Below, one piece after another: positions 18,559-27,537 of a DNA stretch of 64,000 nt. Position numbers and translations under genes: made by a program. Location of the stretch: the NCBI GenBank assembly GCA_963730305.1, contig CAVSRB010000001.1, positions 248,001-312,000 of the forward strand, written 5' to 3'. Every line of letters starts with the position of its first letter. Position 1 is the first letter of the stretch. Under the pieces are notes generated by a model. That model did not search any database and was not told the DNA's origin. It was given only the letters and a program-made list of their open reading frames with translations. The DNA comes from CAMYMQ01 sp963730305 (GTDB taxonomy: Bacteria > Pseudomonadota > Alphaproteobacteria > Bin65).

Positions 18559-19593
18559 CTATTTGCCGGCCGCGACTGCCTTGGCGGTCGACTGATAGAA
18601 GGCGAGCGCGGCCTTGCCGTCGACGCCGAGCTTCGTGGCCTGGGCGACCCAGGCCGCCTGCATCGGCGACCACGCCTTGCGGACCGCGGCGGCGAACGGG
18701 CCCTTCGCCTCGATGATCGTCCGGCCCGTGGCGCGGAACTTGGCGTAGGCATTCTTCTCCCAGGTGTCCATCGCCGCAATGCCGCGTGCGAAGGTTTCAC
18801 CGGAGACGCTCATCACGCCCTTCTGGTCGGCGGGCGACAGCGAGTCCCAGCTCTTCCGGTTCATGATCATCGAAAAGGTCGGCGTGAAGATCGCGCCCGG
18901 GAAGACGGTGCAGGACTTGGCGAACTTCGCCACCTTGAAGCCCTGGGCGTCGAACATGGCGATGCCGGTGAAGCCGTCGACCGTGCCCTTGGAGATCAGC
19001 GGATACATCCGCACCGCCGGGCCGGGCACGATGGTGACGCCGATCGCGCTCAGCGCCTTGGCGGAATAGCCGGGCAACGACCACATCTTGAGCTTCTGCA
19101 TGTCGGCCACCGAGTTCATCGGGCCCTTCAGACTGCAGGAGATGCCGCCCGGATTGCTGGCGAAGCCGAGCAGCTTGACGCCCGGGAACTGGTTCTTCGA
19201 CTTGAAGAACTTCTGATAGGTGCGCCACAGCGCGACCGAGTTGGCCTCGGCGGTGGTGAACATCAGCGGCAGCATGCTGACCTGGATCAGCGGCGCGGTC
19301 TTCTGCAGGAAGCCGTTGAAGGTATGGGCGACGTCGACCACGCTCTTGCGCACCGCGTCGTACAGCCGCGGCGGCGGCGCGGCCGGGCTGGGCAGCACCT
19401 TGACCGTGACCCGGCCCTTGGTCGCCTTGGCGACGTTCTTGGCCCAGCCGCCGACGATCTGAACGTTGTAGGGATGCTTGGGCCCGCCGATGATGCTGTA
19501 GACCAGCTCCTTGGCGTCGGCGGTGGCGGAGAATGTGACAGCCGACGCGACCGCGACGGCGATTCCCAGAGTCAGGCTACGGCTACGTCCCAT
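18559..19593 (-). CDS. dctP: TRAP transporter substrate-binding protein DctP
   Basis: This 344-aa periplasmic protein starts with a signal peptide (RSLTLGIAVAVASAV, cleavage near ADA-KE at about residue 28). It contains DctP-family features: WAKNVAKATKGRVTVKVLPS near the N-terminus, and the MYPLISKGTVDGFTG block with the arginine region that usually contacts a carboxylate. It captures the solute for DctQM. The start ATG 19593 follows GGGAG. It lies second in the operon, after the aminotransferase and before the deacetylase-like gene. Confidence 0.92.
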   Translation of the reverse strand: MGRSRSLTLGIAVAVASAVTFSATADAKELVYSIIGGPKHPYNVQIVGGWAKNVAKATKGRVTVKVLPSPAAPPPRLYDAVRKSVVDVAHTFNGFLQKTAPLIQVSMLPLMFTTAEANSVALWRTYQKFFKSKNQFPGVKLLGFASNPGGISCSLKGPMNSVADMQKLKMWSLPGYSAKALSAIGVTIVPGPAVRMYPLISKGTVDGFTGIAMFDAQGFKVAKFAKSCTVFPGAIFTPTFSMIMNRKSWDSLSPADQKGVMSVSGETFARGIAAMDTWEKNAYAKFRATGRTIIEAKGPFAAAVRKAWSPMQAAWVAQATKLGVDGKAALAFYQSTAKAVAAGK

Positions 19594-19628
19594 GGTGAAC
19601 TCTCCCTGTTGAGATGAATGAACGATGG

Positions 19629-21020
19629 CTAGCGCCCGTCGACGGTCTCCAGTGCCGTCGTGATGGCGTCGAGCGCCGCATCGACATGCTCGCGCTGGAA
19701 CACCAGCGGCGGCGAAATGATCATCTTGTTGCCCTGGATGCGCAGCATCGCGCCCTGCTCGCGGCAGACCCGCTGGACCTCCAGGCAGAACGGGTCGCCC
19801 GGCGCGTAGGGCTCCTTGGTCGCCTTGTCGCGCACGAACTCGATGCCGAGCATCAGGCCGCAGCCGCGCACGTCGCCGACCGACGCGTAGCGGTCGCGGA
19901 TGTCTTCGAGGCCGGCCAGGAAATAGGCGCCCTGCTCGGCCGCGTTGGCCGGCAGGTCCTCGCCCTCGACGATGTCGAGGTTGGCCAGCGCCGCGGCGCA
20001 GGCGACGGGGTGCCCGGAATAGGTATAGCCGTGCATGATCGCGGCGAGCGGGTGGTCGCGCTCCCAGGCCTTGGCGACCCGGGCGTTGACCGCCGTGGCG
20101 CCAAGCGGGACGTAGCCCGAGTTGATGCCCTTGGCGAGGCACATGATGTCCGGCTTCACGCCCCAGTGACGGCTGCCGAACATGGTGCCCGTGCGGCCGA
20201 AGCCGGTGACGATCTCGTCGGCGATCAACAGGATGTCGTACTTGTCGCAGACCTCGCGCAGCCGCGGCCAGAAGTTGGGCGGCGGCACGATCAGCCCGCC
20301 CGCGCCCTGCACCGGCTCGGCGATGAAGGCGGCGACGGTCTCGGCGCCCTGGTTCTCGATCTCGCGCGCGAGCATGGCGGCGCAGATCTCGCCCAGCTCC
20401 TCGTGATCGTCGGTGAAGGGGCTGCGGTAGAGATAGGGGCTGTCGACCTGGAGGAAGCCCTGGAGCAGCGGCTCGTAGGCCAGCCGCCACATCGGGTTGC
20501 CGCTCGCCGACATGCCGCCGAAGTGGACGCCGTGATAGCCGTTCTTGAGCGAGAAGACCTTGGTCTTGGTGCCGCGGCCCTCGAGCTTCCAATACTGGCG
20601 CGCCAGCTTGAGCGCGGTTTCGACCGCGTCCGAACCGCCTGACGAGAACATCACCTTGACCATGTCCTCGGGCGCCAGCATCTCGGTCAGCTTCGCCGAC
20701 AGCGCGATCGACGGCGGGTTCGAGGTGTTCGTGAAGGTGCCGTAGTAGGCGATCTTGTCGAGCTGGTCGGCGATCGCCTTTTTGATCTCGGGCCGGTTGT
20801 GGCCGACGTTGACGTTCCACAGGCCGGCCGTGCAGTCGAGCAGCCGGTTGCCGTCGATGTCCTTGATGTGGACCCCGTCCGCCTCCGCGATGATCAGCGG
20901 CGGCTCCTTGGCCGAGGCCTTGGGGTCGGCCATCGGGTGCCAGATATGGCGCGCGTTCTGCTCGATGACGAAGTTGGCGTCCCGCGTCTGCACGTTCCGA
21001 TCTCCCGCATCATCCGGCAT
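19629..21020 (-). CDS. Class III aminotransferase (omega-transaminase type)
   Basis: This 463-aa PLP enzyme of fold type I belongs to subgroup III. The PLP lysine is in LAKGINSGYVPLG near residue 295, the conserved aspartate is in LLIADEIVTGFGRTG, and the N-terminal substrate motif is HIWHPMADP. Relatives include beta-alanine:pyruvate, putrescine and taurine aminotransferases that take terminal amines. It heads an operon with a TRAP transporter and an HDAC-like deacetylase, so it likely transaminates the freed amine. Divergent from an IclR regulator; a perfect palindrome lies in the shared promoter region. The exact amine is not determined. Confidence 0.88.
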   Translation of the reverse strand: MPDDAGDRNVQTRDANFVIEQNARHIWHPMADPKASAKEPPLIIAEADGVHIKDIDGNRLLDCTAGLWNVNVGHNRPEIKKAIADQLDKIAYYGTFTNTSNPPSIALSAKLTEMLAPEDMVKVMFSSGGSDAVETALKLARQYWKLEGRGTKTKVFSLKNGYHGVHFGGMSASGNPMWRLAYEPLLQGFLQVDSPYLYRSPFTDDHEELGEICAAMLAREIENQGAETVAAFIAEPVQGAGGLIVPPPNFWPRLREVCDKYDILLIADEIVTGFGRTGTMFGSRHWGVKPDIMCLAKGINSGYVPLGATAVNARVAKAWERDHPLAAIMHGYTYSGHPVACAAALANLDIVEGEDLPANAAEQGAYFLAGLEDIRDRYASVGDVRGCGLMLGIEFVRDKATKEPYAPGDPFCLEVQRVCREQGAMLRIQGNKMIISPPLVFQREHVDAALDAITTALETVDGR

Positions 21021-21035
21021 CGCTTTTCCCTCATT

Positions 21036-21054
21036 TGTTGATATATTATCAACA
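21036..21054. promoter_or_regulatory. Palindromic operator between aminotransferase and IclR genes
   Basis: The sequence TGTTGATATATTATCAACA is a perfect 8-3-8 inverted repeat, 16 bases before the aminotransferase ATG (leftward) and about 48 before the regulator ATG (rightward). Its size and symmetry suit an IclR-type dimer site, and its position would let one site control both divergent units. Binding is inferred, not shown. Confidence 0.55.
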
Positions 21055-21101
21055 TTGTTGTTATATTCGAAATATGATGCGCCAAGCCATTCTTTCTGTC
21101 A

Positions 21102-21872
21102 ATGAAGGTTCATATGAAGACGCTGCGTAAGGCCCTCGCCGTCCTCAAACAGCTCGCAGCCGCCGGGGCTCCGCTGGGCGTCACCGAGCTCAGCGCGGCG
21201 ACCGGCCTCGACAAGGCGATCGTCCATCGGGCGCTGAAGACCTTCGTCGACGAGAAGCTCGTGGCGCAGGACCCGGGATCGCGGAAGTACCAGATCGGCC
21301 CCGGCTGGCTGCAGATGGCCGGGCTGCACCTGGCCCAGATCCAGCCGGCCGAGGTCGCCAAGCCGCATCTCATGCGGCTGTGGGCGGACACCAACGAGAC
21401 GATCAACCTGTCGGTGCAGCACGACCTCGAGGTCATGCGTGTGCTCGCCTTCGAGAGCCGGATGAATGTGCGGGTGTCGGCGCGGGTCGGCGAGGTGGCG
21501 CCGCTGCATTGCACCGCGGCGGGCAAGGTCTTCCTGGCTTTCGGGCCGGCGACCTTGCTCGAACAGGCGATCGCGGCCGGTCTCGAGCAACGCCAGCCCA
21601 AGGCGATCACCGATCCCGACCGGCTACGCGAAGAGATCGCGCTGGTACGCCGGCGCCGCTACGGCACCGACATCGAGGAATCGGACCTGGACTACTCGGC
21701 GATCGGGGCGCCGGTGATCGACCACGACGGCCGCTGCGTCGCCGCCCTGGCGATCGCGATGCCGGTCCGGCGCTTTCAGACGGTCGACGTCGACCACCTC
21801 GTCGGCCAGCTCATCGACTGCGCCGAGGCGGTTTCGAACGAACTGGGCGGACGCCTGCCTCCAGCGCGCTAG
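21102..21872 (+). CDS. IclR family transcriptional regulator
   Basis: This 256-aa protein has an N-terminal winged helix-turn-helix (about residues 5-65; LGVTELSAATGLDKAIVHRAL). The C-terminal IclR effector domain shows ARVGEVAPLHCTAAGKVFLAF and the closing block YGTDIEESDLDYSAIGAPV. IclR regulators usually control the adjacent catabolic operon in response to a small aromatic or aliphatic effector. It is divergent from the aminotransferase/TRAP operon, with a 19-base palindrome between them, so it probably controls that operon and itself. ATG 21102 is used; ATG 21114 is an alternative start. Confidence 0.92.
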   Translation: MKVHMKTLRKALAVLKQLAAAGAPLGVTELSAATGLDKAIVHRALKTFVDEKLVAQDPGSRKYQIGPGWLQMAGLHLAQIQPAEVAKPHLMRLWADTNETINLSVQHDLEVMRVLAFESRMNVRVSARVGEVAPLHCTAAGKVFLAFGPATLLEQAIAAGLEQRQPKAITDPDRLREEIALVRRRRYGTDIEESDLDYSAIGAPVIDHDGRCVAALAIAMPVRRFQTVDVDHLVGQLIDCAEAVSNELGGRLPPAR

Positions 21873-21925
21873 ACCGGCAGATGCAGCGACGGGCGCGCGT
21901 GTCCAGGCGCGCCCGCCGTGCCGGC

Positions 21926-22789
21926 TCAAGCCGCCTTGTCGAGCTTGAAGTCGTAATCGAGCAGCCACTGGCCGTCGGGCATGGCCGCCTTCTCCTTGTC
22001 GGCCGCCGGCAACGGCACATAGTCGACCACCAGCGAATCCTTCACCCCGAACACCGTGTCGGTCTCCAGATACTCGTCGCCGCGGGTGTAGAGCTCGGTG
22101 GTGACGGTCGAGTGGCCGTCGGCCGAGACGATGAAGTGGAGGTGCGCCGGGCGCATGTTGTGACGGCCCATCTTGCGCAGCATCTCCCCCACCGGCCCGT
22201 CGACCGGGATCGGATAGCCCGCCGGCTTGACCGTCTTGAACCAGTAGCTGCCGTCGGCGGCGCTGCGGAAGCGGCCGCGCAGGTTCATGTCCGGCTGGTC
22301 CGGGTCCTGCTCCTCGTACATGCCGCTCGGCGCCGCCTGCCAGACGTCGAGCACCGCGCCTTCGATCGGCGTGCCGTCCTGCGACAGCACGTGGCCTCGG
22401 ATCAGCGCCTCCTCGCCCTCCACGGGGCCGGAGATGTCGTCGCCATGCTCGAAGAAGGGCGCATTCGCGCGATAGAACGGGCCGAGCACGCTGCTCTCGG
22501 TCGAGCCCGGCTCCTTGCGGTTGGTGATGGCGTCGACCAGCATCGACACGCCGAGCGTGTCCGACAGCAGGATGAATTCCTGGCGCTTGTCGTCGCACAT
22601 CTGGCCGGTCCGGGTCAGGAAGTCGATCGCGACGCCCCACTCGCTCATCGTGATCTCGGCGTCGCGGACGAAGTCGTGCAGGTGCTGGATCAGCTTCGAC
22701 ATGATCTCCTTGAACCGCGCGTCGTCGACGCCGTCGAGCCGCTCGATCGCGATCTGGGTGATGTTGTCCTCGGAAAAATCGATGGCCAT
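21926..22789 (-). CDS. Intradiol ring-cleavage dioxygenase (catechol/hydroxyquinol 1,2-type)
   Basis: This 287-aa enzyme has the N-terminal helical dimerisation domain (about 1-100) found only in catechol/hydroxyquinol 1,2-dioxygenases, with TESSVLGPFYRANAP at its end. The Fe(III) ligands are visible: tyrosines in SGMYEEQ (about 157) and GYPIPVDGPVG (about 192), and histidines in RPAHLHF (about 215-217). It opens catechol-like rings between the hydroxyls to a cis,cis-muconate-type product. ATG 22789 follows GGAGAAGG. A strong terminator separates it from the ring-hydroxylating dioxygenase genes upstream on the same strand, so it may have its own promoter, although the pathway link is clear. 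Confidence 0.9.
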   Translation of the reverse strand: MAIDFSEDNITQIAIERLDGVDDARFKEIMSKLIQHLHDFVRDAEITMSEWGVAIDFLTRTGQMCDDKRQEFILLSDTLGVSMLVDAITNRKEPGSTESSVLGPFYRANAPFFEHGDDISGPVEGEEALIRGHVLSQDGTPIEGAVLDVWQAAPSGMYEEQDPDQPDMNLRGRFRSAADGSYWFKTVKPAGYPIPVDGPVGEMLRKMGRHNMRPAHLHFIVSADGHSTVTTELYTRGDEYLETDTVFGVKDSLVVDYVPLPAADKEKAAMPDGQWLLDYDFKLDKAA

Positions 22790-22960
22790 GGGGCTGCCTT
22801 CTCCCTTGCTCGGCGTGTGCTTCGGTCGGTGACGGGTGGCGACGACCGGCGCCGGAGCACCGACCGCATCTTGGGTTGGGTTGATCGCCACCATTGTGTG
22901 CGCTCGGGCGCCGGGCCGTCCAGACCCCTGCGCGGAAAAGACGGGCGCCGGCCGCCACTG

Positions 22961-22997
22961 AGCCAAAGAAAAAGGGCCGGAACAGCGGTTCCGGCCC
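22961..22997 (-). terminator. Rho-independent terminator after the dioxygenase beta gene
   Basis: Read leftward, a perfect 10-bp stem (GGGCCGGAAC / GTTCCGGCCC at 22974-22983 and 22988-22997, loop of 4) is followed by TTTTTCTTT. It lies 25 bases after the beta-subunit stop. Confidence 0.85.
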
Positions 22998-23022
22998 CTT
23001 GCCCGAGTGGCGCGTCAGGCGC

Positions 23023-23559
23023 TCAAAGCCACCACTGGAGCACGTAGTCGTAGGGCCCCTCGCGGTTGACGAGGTCGACCCGCTGCAGGGCGATCTTGTA
23101 GCCCTCCGGCGTCTTCTTCAGGAAGTGCCGGTACTTGCCGGTGAAGTTGCGCACCTGGTAGCGGAAATACTCCGCGCAGTGGAACCGCGAGCGGACGATG
23201 ACGTCGCCGTTGGGCTCCTCCTTCTCGACGATCACGTTCGAGACCACGTGGCACAGGCGGTTGTGCGGGCTCTGGCTGTGCGCCTGCGGATGGTTGTTGC
23301 GCCGGATCCGCATCTTCATGATGTCGTGGTTTTCCCAGAAGATGTTCGGCACGCCTTCGCCGTCCTCCTGCTCCTCCCGGGCCGGCATCCAGTAGTGGCC
23401 GTCCTCGGTGAACAGGGCGAGCCAGTCGTCCCACTCCCCTTCGTCGAGGATTTCCGCCTGGCGGTAGAGGAACCGCTCGACCGCGAGCTGGGTCTCGACC
23501 GAGACGTCGGTGAGGCCATAGCGGTCGCTCTCGACCAGTTTCAGAGCTGCCTCTCCCAT
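23023..23559 (-). CDS. Aromatic-ring-hydroxylating dioxygenase, beta subunit
   Basis: This 178-aa protein belongs to the SnoaL/NTF2-fold beta-subunit family. It shows VERFLYRQAEILDEGEWDDW near residue 30 and FHCAEYFRYQVRNFTGKY near 130, both typical of BenB/AntB-type subunits. The beta subunit is structural in the alpha3beta3 oxygenase. It starts 4 bases after the alpha-subunit stop, so the pair is translationally linked. A strong hairpin terminator follows. Confidence 0.92.
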   Translation of the reverse strand: MGEAALKLVESDRYGLTDVSVETQLAVERFLYRQAEILDEGEWDDWLALFTEDGHYWMPAREEQEDGEGVPNIFWENHDIMKMRIRRNNHPQAHSQSPHNRLCHVVSNVIVEKEEPNGDVIVRSRFHCAEYFRYQVRNFTGKYRHFLKKTPEGYKIALQRVDLVNREGPYDYVLQWWL

Positions 23560-23563
23560 GGCG

Positions 23564-24889
23564 TCAGGCCTCCTTCCCGTTGGCGGTCATGTATTTCTTC
23601 CAGGCCTGCATCATGTGGCGAAGCGGCAACTCGCTCATCGACGCGGGCGCCGAATGCCAGATGCCGTCCTCGACATAGTCGCGACCGTAGTCGCGGTGCA
23701 GGCTGACCCAGTCGCCGCCATCGGATTCGAGACCCTCCTGGCATTTCCACCAGTTGAACAGGTCGTCGGCGTTGACCATCGTCGACGGCGAATTGACCAG
23801 GTAGTAGTAGCCCAGCGACCGCTGGTAGATCGCCTCGTTGGCGCCCTTCAGCCGGAAATGCCAGATCTCGGTCAGCGTCTTGTTCGGGCCGAGCGGCCGG
23901 ATCGTCCGCAGCTGCTGCAGCGGCGGCTGGACCGACAGGCAGGGATAGACCAGCACGTGGTGCAGGTTGACGCCGAGGATCTCCTCGGCCTTCTCCTCGC
24001 CATAGGCCTCGTACATCCGCTTGACGTACTCGTTGGTGTCCGGGTCGGTCGGCCGCAGGCCCATGTAGCCTTCCAGGGTGGCGTGGCCGTTGGGGTAGCC
24101 GACCGTGCCGAACTTGGTCCAGCCGTCGTAGCCGATCCGCTTGAAGTCCGACAGGAAGCCGTAGGCCATCGGCGGTTCGTGGCCCTCTTTCTTGATGTCG
24201 GACTCGACGGTCAGCGCGGCGTGGCCGGTCGATTCGTGGGTCACGCCGGGATGCGAGGAGTCGAGCTGGTTTTCCAGGAAGATCTTCCAGTTCGACTGCT
24301 GGATCATGCGGAAGCAGTCGCCGACGACCTCGGTCTCCTTGCCCGGCGCGCGGTCGACGAGCTGATCGAGGGCGAGCTTGGAGCCCGCGAGGTGGTCCTC
24401 CAGCGACGGCCCGTCCTCGGACAGCGAGGCGAACCAGAAGCCCCGGTAGTTGTCGGCCCGCGGCGCCTTCTTCATGTGGAACTGCGGGTCGTTGATGTCG
24501 AACCTGGTGTCGTCGTAGCCGTTGATCGCCGGGATGCCGTTCAGCTTGCCGTCGAGGTGGAACATCCAGGCGTGATACGAGCAGCGCAGGCCGCGCTTGG
24601 CATTGCCCGACCAGGCCGAACAGACCTTCGCGCCGCGGTGCGGGCAGCGATTGTAGAGGACGTGGATCTCGCCGTTGTTGTCCCGGGTCATGACCATCGG
24701 CTGACGGCCGACCTGGGCGAGGTAGTAGTCGCCCGGGTTCTTCACCTGGCTCTCATGGCCGATGTAGACCCAGAGCTTCTCGAAGATCCGCTCCATCTCC
24801 AGGTCGAAGATGTCGGGATCGACATAGGCCTTGCGGTGAACCCGGTCGGGTTCCACCAGTTTCGCGATTTCCTCGCTGGTCCAGTTCAT
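23564..24889 (-). CDS. Aromatic-ring-hydroxylating dioxygenase, Rieske alpha subunit
   Basis: This 441-aa catalytic subunit has a Rieske 2Fe-2S motif C-P-H-x(17)-C-S-Y-H at about residues 84-107 (RCPHRGAKVC, LRCSYHAW). The non-haem iron site is in NQLDSSHPGVTHEST (about 206-220). Overall pattern and length are nearest to the benzoate/anthranilate dioxygenase branch, which makes cis-diols or catechols from aromatic acids. No ferredoxin or reductase gene is next to it, so electrons must come from a component encoded elsewhere. An AraC-type activator lies upstream on the same strand. Substrate is not established. Confidence 0.92.
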   Translation of the reverse strand: MNWTSEEIAKLVEPDRVHRKAYVDPDIFDLEMERIFEKLWVYIGHESQVKNPGDYYLAQVGRQPMVMTRDNNGEIHVLYNRCPHRGAKVCSAWSGNAKRGLRCSYHAWMFHLDGKLNGIPAINGYDDTRFDINDPQFHMKKAPRADNYRGFWFASLSEDGPSLEDHLAGSKLALDQLVDRAPGKETEVVGDCFRMIQQSNWKIFLENQLDSSHPGVTHESTGHAALTVESDIKKEGHEPPMAYGFLSDFKRIGYDGWTKFGTVGYPNGHATLEGYMGLRPTDPDTNEYVKRMYEAYGEEKAEEILGVNLHHVLVYPCLSVQPPLQQLRTIRPLGPNKTLTEIWHFRLKGANEAIYQRSLGYYYLVNSPSTMVNADDLFNWWKCQEGLESDGGDWVSLHRDYGRDYVEDGIWHSAPASMSELPLRHMMQAWKKYMTANGKEA

Positions 24890-25062
24890 TGCCACCCTCC
24901 GTCGCCGGGTTGCTGCCGGCGGTCCGTTCTTCCGATTGAAATCGCACGCGCGCGCCGGCCCGGACGGGCGCGGCGTGGTTGCCGATACGGTAGTCGAATG
25001 GCTTTCGGGAAACCGCGCTATCCCCGGCCTGCGGGAAATAGCCCGATGTTGCAGAAACCTGC

Positions 25063-26073
25063 TCAGCCGCGCTGCGACAGGGTCTCCGAGGGCAGCTCGC
25101 CGAAGCGTTCGCGATAGGCCTTGGCGAACTTGGAGAGGTGGTTGAAGCCGCAGCTCAGCGCGACGTCGGTGACCGACGTCCCCGCCCCGCCCCGCTGCAG
25201 GGCCGCGCGGGCACGGTCGAGCCGGACACTGCGCAGATAGGCCATCGGCGACTGGCCGCAGTGGCGCCGGAAGCCCTCGTAGAGGCTGCGGACGCTGACC
25301 CCGGCGGCGGCGACGATGTCTTCCAGGGCGATCGCCCCGTCGCTGCCGGCGTGGATGAAATCGATCGCGCGCTTGACGTAGGCGGGCTTCGGCGCCGCGG
25401 GCGCTTCGATCAGGTGCGAATAGTTGTTGGGCAGCGTCTCGAGCAGGAGCTGGATCAGCAGCCGTTCGGCGCTGTGCGCCGCGTTGCGGCCGACAAAGGC
25501 CAGGCTGCCCTGGTCGAGGTCGTTGTAGATCAGCTTGGCGACGTTCGCGAGGCTCGCCGTCCAGGCGTCGATCGGCCGCGGGTGCAAATCGAACTGCACC
25601 GGCGGGCCCACCGGCCGGCGGATCATCTCCGCCAGCGCCGCCTCCAGGGTGGGCTGGGGGATCTTGACGAAGAGCTGCCGGCCGTCGCTGCACCAGCGCT
25701 TGATGTGCGGCGCGCTGGCGTTGCAGACGTAGATGTTGCCGGACGAGAACGGCAGCGACTCGCCGTCGACGTTCAGCTCGGCCCGGCCGAACAGGTTGAG
25801 CTCGAACAGGAAGATGCCGGGCAGCTCCGGCACGTGGATCCGCGCGTCGCCGCCATACATGCTGTAGGACAATTCGTGCAACGAGAGGGAGCCGCAGCCG
25901 GCGTGGCGGTGCCGGAACATCGGCGCCCGGTCGTCGCGCCGGTGCTCCAGCGCGTGCGGCGACAGGCGGGCCGCCATGTGGGCGCGGGACCGTTCGACGT
26001 CGTCGGACTCGAAGACGGGGCTCCACAGGTCCCCGCCGCCGCCAACGGATATGCCCGGCTCACCCGCCATCAT
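25063..26073 (-). CDS. AraC family regulator, BenR/XylS-like
   Basis: This 336-aa protein has an N-terminal effector/dimerisation domain of the AraC-binding-2 type (about 30-210; LSLHELSYSMYGGDARIHV, FLFELNLFGRAELNVDGE). The C-terminal double helix-turn-helix (about 235-335) shows VSVRSLYEGFRRHCGQSPM and VALSCGFNHLSKFAKAYRERFG. This domain combination is the one seen in activators of benzoate, xylene and related catabolic operons. ATG 26073 follows AAAGGACAG. Located 173 bases upstream of the dioxygenase alpha gene, it is its most likely activator. Confidence 0.9.
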   Translation of the reverse strand: MMAGEPGISVGGGGDLWSPVFESDDVERSRAHMAARLSPHALEHRRDDRAPMFRHRHAGCGSLSLHELSYSMYGGDARIHVPELPGIFLFELNLFGRAELNVDGESLPFSSGNIYVCNASAPHIKRWCSDGRQLFVKIPQPTLEAALAEMIRRPVGPPVQFDLHPRPIDAWTASLANVAKLIYNDLDQGSLAFVGRNAAHSAERLLIQLLLETLPNNYSHLIEAPAAPKPAYVKRAIDFIHAGSDGAIALEDIVAAAGVSVRSLYEGFRRHCGQSPMAYLRSVRLDRARAALQRGGAGTSVTDVALSCGFNHLSKFAKAYRERFGELPSETLSQRG

Positions 26074-26284
26074 CGCTGTCCTTTCACCCCGACGAAGGCC
26101 ATCATCGTTCGATATTAGCACCGATCCCCTCGGTCCGACACCTGTCCGGGAAACGAGCGCAGCGGCCGCGTCTGGGGCGATCGTGGCGTCGCCATCCCGA
26201 CATGCGCTATCCGCATTGCGCGGAGACTAGCCTGCCCGTGCAGAAATCGCGCGCGGCATCGCCGAAAACACGGGTCGTCGCGGC

Positions 26285-27337
26285 TCAGGCGCCCGATTTC
26301 CGCGGCGCGTTGCGCAGCTCGCCCGCCTTCTTCAGGTCCTGCACCGCACGGTCGGTCACGCCCAGCGCGCGCCAGATGCGCGCCCGGGTCACGAAATTGC
26401 GCGGCGAGCGCGGGTTGATCTCGATCGCCCGGTCGGCGTCGGCGAGCGCCTTGCGTGGCTGCTTGAGCGCGAGATAGGCCTGCGCGCGGGCGATCAGCGC
26501 CGGGAAGAAGTCGTTGCGCAGCGCGATCGACTGCGAATAGTCGTCGATGGCGCCCTTGTAATTATGCAGATCCGCCTTGGCGTTGCCGCGGTTGTAGTAG
26601 GCGAAGGCGTATTTCGGGTTGAGCTCGATCGCCTTGTCGAACGCCGCGACCGCTTCCTTCTGCTGCTTCAGGCCGCGGTGGGCGATGCCGAGGTTGTTGT
26701 ATTTCTTGGCGTCGTTGGGATCGAGCTTGATCGCCTGCTTGAAGTCCGCCAGCGCCGCCTTGTGGTTGCCGAGCCGGCCGTGGACGATGCCGCGGCTGTT
26801 GAAGGCGTCGGCGTCGCTCGGGGTCAGCTCGGTCACCTTCGAGTAATCCGCGATCGCGTCCTTGAAGCGGTTCGAGCGTTCGTTGGCGAGGCCGCGGTTG
26901 TAGTAGGCGCTGGCATATTTCGGGTCGAGCTCGATCGCCTTGTCGTAGTCGGCGATCGCCTGCTTGGACTGGTTGGCGTTGTCGAGCGCCAGGCCGCGGC
27001 CGTTATAGGCGCTGGATATCTTGGGGTTGCTCTCGATCGCGGCGGTGAAATCGGCGATGGCGCGCTTGTATTGGTGCAGCCGGATCAGCGCATAGCCCCG
27101 GTTGTTGTGGGCGATGGTCTTCTCGCGATCGGTCGTGCCCTTCGCTTCGATCAGCCGCGTGCAGGCCTCGACGGCCTTATCGGGTTCGTTGGGTCGGGCG
27201 CAGGCGGTTCGGTCGGGCAGCCGGTCCGTGGGAGTCGTCGTGTCCGATCCGGTGGCGCAGGCGCCCAGCAGCAGGGCCAGCGCCAGCACGGGAACGCTCA
27301 TGACGGGAACACGGCTGCGGGCCCCGGTGATTGACAC
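26285..27337 (-). CDS. Tetratricopeptide-repeat lipoprotein
   Basis: This protein has about 350 aa. A lipoprotein signal ends in the lipobox LLGAC (cysteine about residue 27), and the rest is eight consecutive 34-residue TPR units, for example AYYNRGLANERSNRFKDAIA and YNNLGIAHRGLKQQKEAVAA. It is predicted to be anchored to a membrane facing the periplasm and to act as a protein-interaction scaffold. GTG 27337 is preferred because GGAGA precedes it at about 9 bases and it gives a proper basic n-region; ATG 27301 is the alternative. No partner can be named from the surroundings. Confidence 0.82.
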   Translation of the reverse strand: MSITGARSRVPVMSVPVLALALLLGACATGSDTTTPTDRLPDRTACARPNEPDKAVEACTRLIEAKGTTDREKTIAHNNRGYALIRLHQYKRAIADFTAAIESNPKISSAYNGRGLALDNANQSKQAIADYDKAIELDPKYASAYYNRGLANERSNRFKDAIADYSKVTELTPSDADAFNSRGIVHGRLGNHKAALADFKQAIKLDPNDAKKYNNLGIAHRGLKQQKEAVAAFDKAIELNPKYAFAYYNRGNAKADLHNYKGAIDDYSQSIALRNDFFPALIARAQAYLALKQPRKALADADRAIEINPRSPRNFVTRARIWRALGVTDRAVQDLKKAGELRNAPRKSGA

Positions 27338-27537
27338 GAAACACCGTCTCCGTCCCGCCGTTGTCGCCCTGGTCACGATTTCCTCTCCCGGTTTGGATGT
27401 GGGTCGTCGAATGCTCGATCGAGCGTTAACCATCGATATCGCGACGCGGGCCGGATGACAATGAAAACGGCGGCCGATTCTCATCGGCCGCCGTATCGGG
27501 GTCGGTGGGGAGGTCGCGCCGCGGCGCGATGAAGCCC

